Below are positions 24,803-34,091 of a stretch of DNA of 64,000 nucleotides, one piece after another (position 1 is the stretch's first letter; each line of letters begins with the position of its first letter). The translations under genes and the position numbers were made by a program. Origin of the DNA: Lachnospiraceae bacterium (GTDB lineage Bacteria > Bacillota > Clostridia > Lachnospirales > Lachnospiraceae); contig VSNH01000001.1 in NCBI GenBank assembly GCA_009774215.1, positions 1 through 64,000 of the forward strand, read 5' to 3'. The notes beneath the pieces were generated by a model that ran no database searches, was not told where the DNA came from, and saw nothing but the letters and a program-made list of their open reading frames with translations.

Positions 24803-25285
24803 ATGAGAGAAGAATTGTTGAAAATTATAGAGAGGAACAGCCGCATAGATTTAAAGGAGCTGGCGGTGATTCTCGGAGCACAGGAGATCGATGTGGTGAA
24901 CGAGCTGCAGGCGCTTGAGGACGAGGGCATTATCTGTGGTTATCATACGATGATCGATTGGGAGAAGACTTCCATCGAGAAGGTGTCCGCGCTGATTGAG
25001 GTGCGGGTGACGCCCCAGAGAGGGCAGGGCTTTGACAATATCGCGGAGCGGATTTATAAGTATTCGGAGGTTACTTCGGTATATCTGATTTCCGGCGGGT
25101 ATGACCTGCTTGTGACATTGGAAGGCAAGTCCTTGAAGGAGATTTCCGGTTTTGTGTCCGACAAGCTTTCCACGCTTGAGTCCGTTTTAAGCACGGCGAC
25201 TCACTTTATTTTGAAAAAATACAAAGACCATGGGACGATTTTGACGAAAAAGTATGAAGATACGAGAGAGAAGGTGTCACCGTGA
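24803..25285 (+). CDS. Lrp/AsnC-family regulator
   Basis: A 160-residue protein with an N-terminal helix-turn-helix (about 1-50, IDLKELAVILGAQEIDVVNEL) and a C-terminal RAM/AsnC ligand domain (about 65-145, ALIEVRVTPQRGQGFD...VYLISGGYDLLVTLEG). It overlaps the downstream aminotransferase gene by four bases (GTGA), so the two are translationally coupled. It probably senses an amino acid and controls this operon. The start ATG at 24803 follows AGGAGGAG. Confidence 0.9.
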   Translation: MREELLKIIERNSRIDLKELAVILGAQEIDVVNELQALEDEGIICGYHTMIDWEKTSIEKVSALIEVRVTPQRGQGFDNIAERIYKYSEVTSVYLISGGYDLLVTLEGKSLKEISGFVSDKLSTLESVLSTATHFILKKYKDHGTILTKKYEDTREKVSP

Positions 25286-26451
25286 AAGATATGTTATCAA
25301 AGCAGGTAGTAGGGCTGAAGCCTTCGGGTATTCGGAAGTTTTTTGACATTGTCAGCGAGATGAAGGACGCGATTTCTCTCGGTGTGGGTGAGCCGGATTT
25401 CGATACGCCGTGGCACGTCAGGGACGAGGGCATTTACTCGCTGGAGAAGGGACGCACATTCTACACTTCCAACAGCGGATTGATGGAGCTGCGTCAGGAG
25501 ATTTGTAATTACATAAAGAGAAAACAGGGCGTTTCCTACGATCCGAAGCACGAGGTGCTGATTACGGTGGGAGGCTCCGAAGCAATCGATATCGGACTGC
25601 GCGCCGTCATCAACCCGGGGGACGAGGTGTTGATTCCGCAGCCGAGCTTCGTATCTTACGAGCCCTGTGCGATTATGGCGGGCGGCGTGCCGGTCATTAT
25701 TGAATTGAAGGAAGAAAACGAGTTTCGTCTGACGGCAGAGGAGCTGGAAAATGCCATTACGGAAAAGACTAAGATACTGATCCTGCCTTTCCCGAACAAT
25801 CCGACGGGCGCGATTATGGAGCGGGAGGACTTGGAAGCGATAGCCGAAGTGATTCGGAAACATGACATACTTGTCATGTCAGATGAGATTTATGCGGAGC
25901 TGACTTATAAGGAAAAGCATGTGTCCATTATTGAGATGGAAGGCATGAGAGAGAGGACGATCCTGATCAACGGCTTTTCCAAGGCTTACGCGATGACAGG
26001 CTGGAGGCTCGGTTATGCCTGCGGTCCGAGAGAGATTCTGGAGCAGATGACAAAACTCCATCAGTTTGCGATTATGTGCGCACCCACCACAAGTCAGTAT
26101 GCGGCGGTGGAAGCGCTTCGAAACGGGGACGATGACGTGCAGGAAATGAAGACGGCTTACAACCAGAGGAGACGTTATCTGATGAATGCTTTCCAGGAAA
26201 TGGGGCTGTCGTGTTTTGAGCCGTTTGGGGCATTTTATATTTTTCCCTGTATTAAGGAGTTCGGCATGACCAGCGAGGAGTTTGCGGAGCGGTTTTTGAA
26301 GGAGGAGAAAGTGGCCGTGGTTCCGGGGACGGCGTTTGGCGACTGCGGTGAGGGATTTTTAAGAATTTCCTATGCTTACTCTCTGGACACGCTGAAGCTG
26401 GCGATCGGGAAGCTGGCGGATTTTGTCGGCAGATTACGTGGAGAGAAGTAA
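25282..26451 (+). CDS. Class I/II pyridoxal-phosphate aminotransferase
   Basis: A 389-residue fold-type I aminotransferase. The PLP-binding lysine is in NGFSKAYAMTGWRLGYACGP, the phosphate/ring contacts are in FPNNPTG and MSDEIYAELTY, and the N-terminal GVGEPDFDTP is typical of aspartate/aromatic aminotransferases. It transfers the amino group of an amino acid to 2-oxoglutarate in the cytoplasm; the exact substrate cannot be read from sequence. The start is GTG at 25282, overlapping the Lrp-type gene. Its stop overlaps the ATG of trmL by one base, so the three genes form a tight operon. Confidence 0.92.
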   Translation: MKDMLSKQVVGLKPSGIRKFFDIVSEMKDAISLGVGEPDFDTPWHVRDEGIYSLEKGRTFYTSNSGLMELRQEICNYIKRKQGVSYDPKHEVLITVGGSEAIDIGLRAVINPGDEVLIPQPSFVSYEPCAIMAGGVPVIIELKEENEFRLTAEELENAITEKTKILILPFPNNPTGAIMEREDLEAIAEVIRKHDILVMSDEIYAELTYKEKHVSIIEMEGMRERTILINGFSKAYAMTGWRLGYACGPREILEQMTKLHQFAIMCAPTTSQYAAVEALRNGDDDVQEMKTAYNQRRRYLMNAFQEMGLSCFEPFGAFYIFPCIKEFGMTSEEFAERFLKEEKVAVVPGTAFGDCGEGFLRISYAYSLDTLKLAIGKLADFVGRLRGEK

Positions 26452-26969
26452 TGCATATTATCTTACATCAGCCGGAGATTCCGGCAAATACGGGGAATAT
26501 CGGCCGTACCTGTGTAGCGACAGGTACGGCGCTCCATTTGATTGAGCCGCTGGGCTTCCGGCTGGATGAAAAGTCCATCAAGCGGGCGGGCATGGATTAC
26601 TGGTTGCAGTTGGAGGTGACCCGCTATATCAATTTTGACGAGTTTCGGGAAAAGCATCCCGATGCGAAAATCTGGTATGCCACCACAAAGGCAAAACGTC
26701 TCTACACAGAAGCGGTTTTCGGGCCGGATGATTTTATTATGTTTGGCAAGGAGAGCGCCGGGATTCCCGAGGAGCTTTTGGTGGAACATGAGGAGACCTG
26801 TATCCGCATTCCTATGATGGAGGAGATCCGGTCTTTGAACCTGTCTAATTCCGTGGCGATTGTGCTGTACGAGGCCCTGCGGCAGAGCGGGTTTGCGGGG
26901 ATGCAGAGGGAAGGGGAGCTGCACAGACTGAATTGGCGCGGAGATACTGGAATAGAAAATGCTTATTAG
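26451..26969 (+). CDS. trmL: tRNA (cytidine/uridine-34-2'-O)-methyltransferase
   Basis: A 172-residue SPOUT-family methyltransferase that methylates the ribose at the tRNA wobble position with S-adenosylmethionine. The N-terminus HIILHQPEIPANTGNIGRTCVA, the middle FGKESAGIPEEL and the knotted C-terminal IRIPMMEEIRSLNLSNSVAIVLYEALRQ are the three SPOUT motifs in the expected order. It is the last gene of the Lrp/aminotransferase operon and converges on the histidine kinase gene at 27031. The length is normal for TrmL/YibK. Confidence 0.93.
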   Translation: MHIILHQPEIPANTGNIGRTCVATGTALHLIEPLGFRLDEKSIKRAGMDYWLQLEVTRYINFDEFREKHPDAKIWYATTKAKRLYTEAVFGPDDFIMFGKESAGIPEELLVEHEETCIRIPMMEEIRSLNLSNSVAIVLYEALRQSGFAGMQREGELHRLNWRGDTGIENAY

Positions 26970-27001
26970 ATATTGACAGCTTAATCAGCACAGGGAAATA
27001 T

Positions 27002-27033
27002 GGCATTCTCCGCATGGATGGAGGTTAGTGTCA
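27002..27033 (+). repeat. Fragment of an L1 leader repeat
   Basis: GGCATTCTCCG followed by CATGGATGGAGGTTAGTGT matches the 3' arm of P4 and the conserved tail of L1 copies such as 47132-47187, with the P5 helix lost. It lies between convergent genes. The minus-strand kinase stop codon (TCA at 27031-27033) lies at its edge. Confidence 0.5.
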
Positions 27034-28455
27034 GTCGTCGTCCTCCACCTCGGATTTTGGCAGGGAGAAGATAAACTCCGTCCCCACGCCCTCGGTGCTG
27101 ATGACATTGATGTTTTCGCCGTGGGCCTGTATGATCTCCTTTGTGATCGACAGGCCGAGGCCCGTGCCCTTCTTGTCTTTTCCGCGGGAAAGATCGGACT
27201 TGTAGAAGCGGTTCCAGATCAGTTTGAGATCGTCTTTCGGGATGCCGATTCCGGTGTCCTTTACGCTGATGAAAATTTTATTGTGCTTTTCGGTCGTCTC
27301 GATTTTGATGAGGGAATCGTGATGGCTGAATTTGATTGCATTATCCAGAAGGTTATATAAAACCTGCTGGATCTTATCCACGTCCGCGACCACATACATC
27401 TCGTCGCCCGTGAGAATCAGCTCGATGCCAATCGTTTTCTGACGGCAGGTGCCCTCAAAGGTGGCAGCCACATTGCGGATGACAGTATTAATCTCAAAGT
27501 CCGTCCTGTTCAGCATGATTCCTTTGGTGTTCAGGTTGTTGAGAGTCAAAAGGCTGTTTGTCAGCTTTGTCAGGCGGCTTGTTTCGTTCAGCACGATGTT
27601 CAAATATTTTTCGTACATTTCCGGCGGAATGGTGCCGTCCAGCATGGCCTTCAGATAGCCCTCAATGGAAGTTAAGGGAGAGCGGAAATCATGGGACACA
27701 TTGGCTACGAATTTTTTCTGGTCATCCTCCGAGCGGGCGATTTCGCTGGCCATATAGGAAAGCGTGGCGGCCAGATATCCTATTTCGTCCTCGCTTTCCA
27801 CGTTGAACTCATAGTGCATGTTGCCGCTGGCATACTGTTCCGTCGCCTCCGTAATTTTGCGCAGGGGAATATAGACCATCTCCGTGAAAAAGATCAGGAT
27901 AATCAGGGACAGCAAAAAGAGAATCAGCAGCATGATGTAGGAAATGTTTAAAAGCTTGTTTGTCTCGGTTTGTATGCTGCCGAGGGAGGTGTGAATCACC
28001 ACATAACCTTTCACCTTGTAACCGGAGGTGATGGGCGCAAAAACGCTCAACATTTCTTCATCGAAAGTCCGGAAAAAGTCGCCTACCGTGTAGTAAGAAC
28101 CTGCGGTGATTGTGGGATCAAAATTCTCTACAACAACTTCGTTTTCCACATCCACAGGAGCGGAGGAGTCCAATACCATACGCCCGGAGGGATTGATAAT
28201 CCAGATCGTGGCGTTTAAGTAAGTGTCCAGCGCGTCAAGCTGCGCCTTCACTGCTTCCAGAGATACCTCCGTATTGTATAGGTCGGTGGCGTAGGTATTT
28301 GCAATCAGCGTGGCCTCCCGGTAGAGGGCATCAGCCTTTTCCTTGGTGAGATGATTAAAGGTCATGTCGGACACAAAAGTAGCTACCACCACGAATCCAA
28401 AAAGTCCAAAGATGATGTAGGCCAATATCAATTTTAAGTAGAGTGTCTTTCGCAT
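27031..28455 (-). CDS. Membrane sensor histidine kinase
   Basis: A 474-residue kinase with membrane helices at about 5-30 and 168-195, an extracytoplasmic sensor of about 135 residues, and HAMP (about 195-245). HisKA has His255 in NVSHDFRSPLTSIEGY, and the ATPase domain carries NLLDNAIKFS, DTGIGIP and GTGLGLSI. It ends in an acidic VEDDD tail. The ATG at 28455 lies one base from the stop of the response regulator gene upstream, so both are one operon. The signal is unknown. Confidence 0.92.
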   Translation of the reverse strand: MRKTLYLKLILAYIIFGLFGFVVVATFVSDMTFNHLTKEKADALYREATLIANTYATDLYNTEVSLEAVKAQLDALDTYLNATIWIINPSGRMVLDSSAPVDVENEVVVENFDPTITAGSYYTVGDFFRTFDEEMLSVFAPITSGYKVKGYVVIHTSLGSIQTETNKLLNISYIMLLILFLLSLIILIFFTEMVYIPLRKITEATEQYASGNMHYEFNVESEDEIGYLAATLSYMASEIARSEDDQKKFVANVSHDFRSPLTSIEGYLKAMLDGTIPPEMYEKYLNIVLNETSRLTKLTNSLLTLNNLNTKGIMLNRTDFEINTVIRNVAATFEGTCRQKTIGIELILTGDEMYVVADVDKIQQVLYNLLDNAIKFSHHDSLIKIETTEKHNKIFISVKDTGIGIPKDDLKLIWNRFYKSDLSRGKDKKGTGLGLSITKEIIQAHGENINVISTEGVGTEFIFSLPKSEVEDDD

Positions 28456-28456
28456 A

Positions 28457-29167
28457 TCAGAATCTCTTTTCGCGTACTTCAAATTTATAACCGACGCCCC
28501 AGATCGTAGCAATGCGCCAGTTCTCATGATCCTTAATTTTATTGCGCAGTCGTTTGATGTGTACGTCTATCGTGCGGCTGTCGCCAAGGTACTCATAGCC
28601 CCAGATCTGATCCAACAGCTGTTCTCTGGAGAAAACATGGTTTGGCGAAGAGGCCAGAAAGTAGAGAAGTTCCAGTTCCTTGGGCGGCAGTTCGATGGTT
28701 TCGCCCATATAAATAACGGAATAGTTGGTCTGGTTGATAATCAGATCCGGGTATTCCACGCTCTTGACATCAGAAGGCTGCGGCTCCGCCACGGCCGGTT
28801 TGTAACGGCGCAGCACCGCCTTAACCCGGGCTACCAGCTCCTTGGAGTCAAAGGGCTTTTCCATGTAGTCGTCCGCACCCAGCTCCAGTCCCAGCACCTT
28901 ATCAAAAACCTCACCTTTGGCGGAAAGCATGATGATGGGGAGTGTGGACTTCGAGCGCACTTCCCGGCAGACCTGATAGCCGTCGATGCCCGGCAGCATC
29001 AGATCCAAGAGCATCAGGTTTGGCTCGAAGCTGTCTATTGCCGCCAAAACGGATTCTCCGTCATTGACAATCATCGTCTCGAAGCATTCCTTTGTCAGAT
29101 AGAGGGAAATCAGCTCTGCAATGTTGTTGTCATCATCCACAATTAAAATTTTTTGTTTATTTATCAT
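28457..29167 (-). CDS. OmpR-family response regulator
   Basis: A 236-residue regulator with a receiver domain (acidic DDD near 11-13, phospho-acceptor Asp55 in LLDLMLPG, lysine in MEKPFDSKELVARV) and a C-terminal winged helix ending TIWGVGYKFEVREKRF. It is the partner of the kinase downstream. The ATG at 29167 is preceded by GGAGGTTATC. mutS2 ends 56 bases upstream on the same strand and may be cotranscribed. Confidence 0.92.
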   Translation of the reverse strand: MINKQKILIVDDDNNIAELISLYLTKECFETMIVNDGESVLAAIDSFEPNLMLLDLMLPGIDGYQVCREVRSKSTLPIIMLSAKGEVFDKVLGLELGADDYMEKPFDSKELVARVKAVLRRYKPAVAEPQPSDVKSVEYPDLIINQTNYSVIYMGETIELPPKELELLYFLASSPNHVFSREQLLDQIWGYEYLGDSRTIDVHIKRLRNKIKDHENWRIATIWGVGYKFEVREKRF

Positions 29168-29223
29168 GATAACCTCCGTTTTCTTAAATTCATTGCCCCA
29201 AAGAAGATGCTCTGCCTGAACGG

Positions 29224-31599
29224 TCACTCCTTGAACTCCGCAATGGTAACGCCTGCGTCGCCTTCCCCGAATTCACCCGGACGAAAACTTTTAATGACCC
29301 GATTTTTGCGCAGATATCCCTGTACCGCTTTTCGAAGCGCGCCGGTGCCCTTGCCGTGCACAATGCGGACGCTGGGCAGATGGGCAAGATAAGCGTCGTC
29401 CAGATATTTGTCAAGCTCGGAGAGAGCTTCGTCCACCGTCTTGCCGAGAAGATTAATTTCCGTGGAGACGGAGTATGATTTGGACATTTTCAGCTTACCG
29501 GAAGAGCTGCGCTGCATTTTTTCTGTTTTTACCGTCTCCTCCTCAAGCAAAACCAGATCGGACAGCGAAACCTGTGAGCGGATGATGCCGCACTGGACGA
29601 AAAGTCTGCCGTTCTTATCGGGAAGAGAACTGACGCTGCCCTTTAGCCCCATGGAGACAACTTTTACGCTGTCGCCCAGCCGGATCTGATTGGGCTTAAG
29701 CGCTTTGTGGGCAGGGTTATCGTTTTTCAATGCCAGCTTTTCGTTCTTTTCCGAAATTTTATCATGTACCTTGCGGCGTGATTTCTCCAGATCCTTGATG
29801 GAGGTGGCGGCGCCTGCCTTCTGGAAAGTGCGGATGGTTTCGTCAGCCAGCTCTTTCGCATTCTGCAGGATTTCGCGGGCCTCCTCATTCGCCTCTCTGA
29901 TGATGCGGTCGCGGGACTGGTCAATCTTTTCCTGCTTAGACTGCAGCCGCTCTTTTAGGGCCTGTACTTCCCGCTTGTAGGATTCGATTTCCGCCTGCTC
30001 CTTTTCGATTGTCAGGCGGCTGTTTTCCAGATTGGCGAGCAGGTCTTCGAAACTCTCCTTGTCCTGCGTAATGTGCCGTTTGGCATCCTCTATGATATGA
30101 TCCGGCAGACCTAGGCGGGAAGAGATGGCAAAAGCGTTGCTCTTGCCGGGAATGCCGATCAGAAGCCGATAGGTGGGCCGCAGCGTTTCCACATTAAATT
30201 CACAGCAGGCGTTTTCCACAAAGGGCGTGGAGAGCGCGTACACCTTCAATTCACTGTAGTGTGTCGTAGCCATGGTGCGGATTCCCCTGCCGTGCAGATG
30301 ATCCAGAACCGAGATAGCCAGAGCCGCGCCTTCTGTGGGATCGGTTCCTGCGCCCAGCTCGTCAAAGAGACAGAGAGAATCTGTATCCGCCTCCTGCAAA
30401 ATGGATACAATGCTGGTCATATGCGAGGAGAAAGTGGAGAGACTCTGCTCGATGCTCTGCTCGTCCCCGATGTCCGCATAGACTTCATGGAAAATGGAAA
30501 GCTCCGAGCGATCCAATGCGGGAATGTGCAGTCCGGCCTGCCCCATCAGCGTCAGAAGTCCTGCCGTTTTCAGTGCAACGGTTTTTCCGCCGGTATTTGG
30601 TCCCGTGATAATGAGCAGATCAAAGTCGATTCCCAGAAGAATGTCCACGGGCACGACCGTCTTCTTGTCAATCAGCGGATGCCGTCCTTTGCGGATACGG
30701 ATCTGGTGTTCCGTATTGAAAAGCGGCATGGTGGCGTTCTGTTCCATGGCGAGGGAAGCCTTTGCAAAGATGAAGTCCAGCATGGTCATAGATTTCTGAT
30801 TCAGGGCAAGGGCATCCGTGTATGCTGCCGCCTGTGCACTCAGAGAAGCCAGGACAGCCTCAATTTCTTCCTGCTCCTTTATGGATAATTCCTTCAATTC
30901 ATTGTTCAGATTGACAACGGCCGCAGGCTCAATAAAAAAGGTAGAGCCGGTGGAGGACTGGTCGTGCACCATGCCCGGCACCTGTCCCTTGTATTCGGAT
31001 TTCACGGGTATGCAGTAACGGTTGTCGCGCATGGTCACAACGGCATCCTGCAGATACGTGCGCAGAGAGCCGTTGATCATGGAGCTTAATTGAGAATGGA
31101 TCCGATCGTTTGTGATCGCCATACTGCGGCGAATGTGCTTTAATGCGGGACTTGCGTCGTCCGCGATCTCCTCCTCGGAGAGAATGCAGCGGTTGATCTC
31201 GTTCGCCAGAGGTGTGAGCGGCTCCAGACTGTCAAAATAAACGTCCAGCGAATCGCCGGGGATGTCGTCCCGATCTCTGCGGCCGTAAGCCTTAATGCGG
31301 TTTACGTTTTCCAGAAAAGATGCGATGCGCAAAAGCTCCGCAATGGACAGAACGCTCCCCACCTCCAAGGATTTCAGGCTCATGCCAAGATCTTTGTTAC
31401 TGCCAAAGGATGTGGAGCCTTTGGCAAAAAGACGCCCGAGCGCATCTGCAGTCTGTGTCTGCGCCGTTCGAATTTCTTCTAAATCAGTCATGGGAACGAG
31501 CGCCGCCGCAAGCTGTCTGCCCGGTTCGGAGGACGCCTTTTCTTTCAGACGATCGATAATTTTGTGATATTCTAAAACCCGTAACACTTTGCTGTTCAT
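29224..31599 (-). CDS. mutS2: Endonuclease/ribosome-rescue ATPase MutS2
   Basis: A 791-residue MutS2. The N-terminal core and lever helices are followed by the ATPase with Walker A GPNTGGKT (about 333-340) and the ABC-type motif CLFDELGAGTDPTEGAAL. A long coiled coil (about 515-620, ESYKREVQALKERLQSKQEK) and a C-terminal Smr domain (about 715-791, INLLGKTVDEALSELDKYL...VHGKGTGALRKAV) complete it. MutS2 proteins suppress recombination or split collided ribosomes, depending on species. The ATG at 31599 was chosen with AGAGGTAC upstream. Full family length. Confidence 0.95.
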   Translation of the reverse strand: MNSKVLRVLEYHKIIDRLKEKASSEPGRQLAAALVPMTDLEEIRTAQTQTADALGRLFAKGSTSFGSNKDLGMSLKSLEVGSVLSIAELLRIASFLENVNRIKAYGRRDRDDIPGDSLDVYFDSLEPLTPLANEINRCILSEEEIADDASPALKHIRRSMAITNDRIHSQLSSMINGSLRTYLQDAVVTMRDNRYCIPVKSEYKGQVPGMVHDQSSTGSTFFIEPAAVVNLNNELKELSIKEQEEIEAVLASLSAQAAAYTDALALNQKSMTMLDFIFAKASLAMEQNATMPLFNTEHQIRIRKGRHPLIDKKTVVPVDILLGIDFDLLIITGPNTGGKTVALKTAGLLTLMGQAGLHIPALDRSELSIFHEVYADIGDEQSIEQSLSTFSSHMTSIVSILQEADTDSLCLFDELGAGTDPTEGAALAISVLDHLHGRGIRTMATTHYSELKVYALSTPFVENACCEFNVETLRPTYRLLIGIPGKSNAFAISSRLGLPDHIIEDAKRHITQDKESFEDLLANLENSRLTIEKEQAEIESYKREVQALKERLQSKQEKIDQSRDRIIREANEEAREILQNAKELADETIRTFQKAGAATSIKDLEKSRRKVHDKISEKNEKLALKNDNPAHKALKPNQIRLGDSVKVVSMGLKGSVSSLPDKNGRLFVQCGIIRSQVSLSDLVLLEEETVKTEKMQRSSSGKLKMSKSYSVSTEINLLGKTVDEALSELDKYLDDAYLAHLPSVRIVHGKGTGALRKAVQGYLRKNRVIKSFRPGEFGEGDAGVTIAEFKE

Positions 31600-31685
31600 A
31601 AGTACCTCTTTTACAATTCTGTTTCTGTTCTAAGCATTATCCTACCACAAATGTGGGGAAATTACTATTGGGAATGCCTACAGGT

Positions 31686-31714
31686 TTGCCGTGCGCGGTT
31701 TCGTATGGTATAAT
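31686..31714 (+). promoter_or_regulatory. Promoter of the HtrA-like gene
   Basis: TTGCCG and TATAAT are 17 bases apart, 25 bases before the start codon. It probably drives the HtrA-like, YhaM-like and rlmD genes, which follow with gaps of 20 and 11 bases. Confidence 0.7.
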
Positions 31715-31738
31715 CAATCATATTCGGAGGGCAGCTAT

Positions 31739-33115
31739 ATGTCTGAACAGGAAAAAGAACAGAATAAATCAGATGAGGGATCTGTCAAAGAGCAGGCGGA
31801 GTATACGCCTTCTGTACAGGCGGAGTTTATGCGGGAAAGGATTAAGCAGAAGCCCGTCAACAAGAAAAAGCTTCTTCGCAGAACGGTAATTACCGCTGTG
31901 ATGGCGGTGGTATTCGGTCTGGTGGCGTGTTTTACTTTTCTGGTGCTGGAACCGGTGATCAGCAACCGCCTTTATCCGGAGGAGGAGCCAAAAGAGGTGG
32001 CTTTTCCGGAAGAGACGCCGATTGAGGAGATGAAACCGGAGGACATGCTGGTTACTGAGGAAGATGCAGGGCCGCAGGGATCGGAACCGGTAGATCTGGA
32101 GATGGTGGATGAACAGATTCAGGAAGTGCTGTCCCAAGTGGACAGGGAGCTTACGTTGGAGGATTATCAGGCGCTCTACGAAGAACAGCGGAAGCTGGCG
32201 GAGGAGACCTGCCGCGCGGTGGTGACAGTGGCGGGCGTTACCTCGGATGTAGACTGGTTTAACAACATATATGAAAACGTAGCTTCGGCTTCCGGCGTGA
32301 TTGTGGCCAACAACGAAAAGGCGCTGCTTATTCTGGTCAGCGCGGGAAACTTAAACGGGGCGGACAGCATAGAGGTGATGTTCTGCGACCAGACGCAGGT
32401 GGAGGCGGAGCTTGTGCAGAAGGATGAAAATACGGGGCTGGCGATTCTGTCAGTGCCGCTTGCGTCCGTCGGCGGGGAAACCATGGATAAGATTGACATA
32501 GCGGAGCTGGGCAGCTCCAACACCAACCTGTTGGGAATACCGGTGATGGCGCTGGGAAGTCCGCTGGGAACAGGCGGTTCCATCAGCTATGGCATGGTGA
32601 CTTCCACGGGGACAGTGATCGATCTGCCAGATGCGGCGTACAAACGGATTACCACGGATATTTACGGAAGCCGCAATGCCACCGGTATTTTAGTCAATTT
32701 AAAGGGTATGGTGATCGGCATTATAGACAATGTCAATACCGGAAACGATATGAGCAACCTGCTCACGGCTTACGGGATCACAGAGCTGAAACGCACGATC
32801 GAGCAGATGTCCAACGACAAGGAGCGAGCGTATTTGGGCGTGCATGGGGCGGATGTGCCGAAGGAGGCTATTGAAGATGCCCAGATCGACATTCCCGCCG
32901 GTGCATATATCAGGGAAATTGAGATTGATTCGCCAGCCATGGCCGCTGGGATTCAGAGCGGCGATGTGGTGACAAGGGTAGGGAGTACGCAGATTACGAC
33001 TTACAATGAGCTTTTGGGCATTTTATATGCGTCGAAGCCCGAGGACGTGCTGACGGTCACGCTGACGAGACAGGGACACGAGATGAGCGTGGATGTGACG
33101 CTGGGGAGCTGGTAG
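31739..33115 (+). CDS. Catalytically degenerate HtrA-like (trypsin fold plus PDZ) membrane protein
   Basis: A 458-residue protein: cytoplasmic tail, membrane helix at about 47-72, acidic linker, trypsin-like domain (about 155-345) and PDZ domain (about 362-455, PAGAYIREIEIDSPAMAAGIQSGDVV). The fold markers of HtrA are kept (ASGVIVA, ALGSPLG, LVNLKGMVIGI), but all three catalytic positions are changed. The His of TNAHV is Gly203 (VSAGNL), the Asp of DLAVL is Gly233 (GLAIL), and the Ser of GNSGGP is Ala314 (RNATGI). It is thus a predicted pseudoprotease that may bind peptides. The ATG at 31739 follows GGAGGG. Confidence 0.85.
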   Translation: MSEQEKEQNKSDEGSVKEQAEYTPSVQAEFMRERIKQKPVNKKKLLRRTVITAVMAVVFGLVACFTFLVLEPVISNRLYPEEEPKEVAFPEETPIEEMKPEDMLVTEEDAGPQGSEPVDLEMVDEQIQEVLSQVDRELTLEDYQALYEEQRKLAEETCRAVVTVAGVTSDVDWFNNIYENVASASGVIVANNEKALLILVSAGNLNGADSIEVMFCDQTQVEAELVQKDENTGLAILSVPLASVGGETMDKIDIAELGSSNTNLLGIPVMALGSPLGTGGSISYGMVTSTGTVIDLPDAAYKRITTDIYGSRNATGILVNLKGMVIGIIDNVNTGNDMSNLLTAYGITELKRTIEQMSNDKERAYLGVHGADVPKEAIEDAQIDIPAGAYIREIEIDSPAMAAGIQSGDVVTRVGSTQITTYNELLGILYASKPEDVLTVTLTRQGHEMSVDVTLGSW

Positions 33116-33135
33116 TAAAGAAAGGAAGGACGGAA

Positions 33136-34080
33136 ATGAAATATATCAAGGATTACAAGGAAAGCGACAAAATGTTTGACATCTATTTGTGCAAGCATAA
33201 GCAGTCGGCGGTGACGAAAAACGGGAAACCCTATGATAATGTGATTCTGCAGGATAAAACGGGCACTATAGACGCGAAAATCTGGGATCCCAACAATGCG
33301 GGGATAGAAGATTTCGACAGCATGGACTACATAGAAGTACACGGTGATGTGACCAGTTTTCAGGGAGCGCTTCAGGTCAATGTGAAACGCGTGCGCAAGT
33401 GCAGGGAGGGCGAATACAATCCGGCAGAGTATCTTCCCGTCAGCAAATTTAAGACTGAGGACATGATGAAGGAACTTCTGGCTCTGGTGGCAAGCGTCAA
33501 AAATCCGTATCTGCATCAATTGCTGGAAGCTTTTTTTGTCAAAGATGAAGCGTTCATCAAAGCTTTTCGGCATTCCTCGGCAGCCAAGACGGTGCACCAC
33601 GGATTTGTGGGCGGTCTGCTGCAGCATACGCTGGCGGTTACAAAACTCTGCGATTATTTTTGCACACAGTATTCGGTGCTGAACAGAGACCTGCTGCTCA
33701 CGGCGGCGATCTGTCACGACATTGGGAAAACGAAAGAGCTGTCTCTTTTTCCCAAAAATGATTACACCGACGATGGACAGTTCCTTGGCCATATCGTGAT
33801 CGGCAGTGAGATGATTGGGGAAAAGATTCGGGAGATAAACGGATTTCCTCCGCTGTTGGCCAATGAATTGAAACATTGTATTCTGTCTCATCATGGGGAA
33901 TTTGAATTCGGCTCTCCGAAGAAGCCCGCAATCGTGGAGGCGGTGGCCCTAAATTTCGCAGATAACGTGGATGCCAAGATGGAGACTTTTGCGGAGATTA
34001 TGGAAAACAGTACGGACTCGGGGTGGCTTGGGTATAACAGACTGTTTGAGTCGAATCTGCGCAGGACAAGCGTCGAGTAA
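33136..34080 (+). CDS. YhaM-like 3'-5' exoribonuclease (OB-fold plus HD domain)
   Basis: A 314-residue protein with an N-terminal OB nucleic-acid-binding fold (about 10-95, VILQDKTGTIDAKIWD) and an HD metal-dependent hydrolase domain (about 150-290). Metal ligands are visible in VHHGFVGGLLQHT, ICHDIGKTKE and ILSHHGEFEFGS. This is the layout of YhaM/CbfI, an exonuclease of RNA and single-stranded DNA in Firmicutes. It lies 20 bases after the HtrA-like gene and 11 before rlmD. The start ATG follows AAAGGAAGG. Confidence 0.9.
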   Translation: MKYIKDYKESDKMFDIYLCKHKQSAVTKNGKPYDNVILQDKTGTIDAKIWDPNNAGIEDFDSMDYIEVHGDVTSFQGALQVNVKRVRKCREGEYNPAEYLPVSKFKTEDMMKELLALVASVKNPYLHQLLEAFFVKDEAFIKAFRHSSAAKTVHHGFVGGLLQHTLAVTKLCDYFCTQYSVLNRDLLLTAAICHDIGKTKELSLFPKNDYTDDGQFLGHIVIGSEMIGEKIREINGFPPLLANELKHCILSHHGEFEFGSPKKPAIVEAVALNFADNVDAKMETFAEIMENSTDSGWLGYNRLFESNLRRTSVE

Positions 34081-34091
34081 AGGGGTAACTT

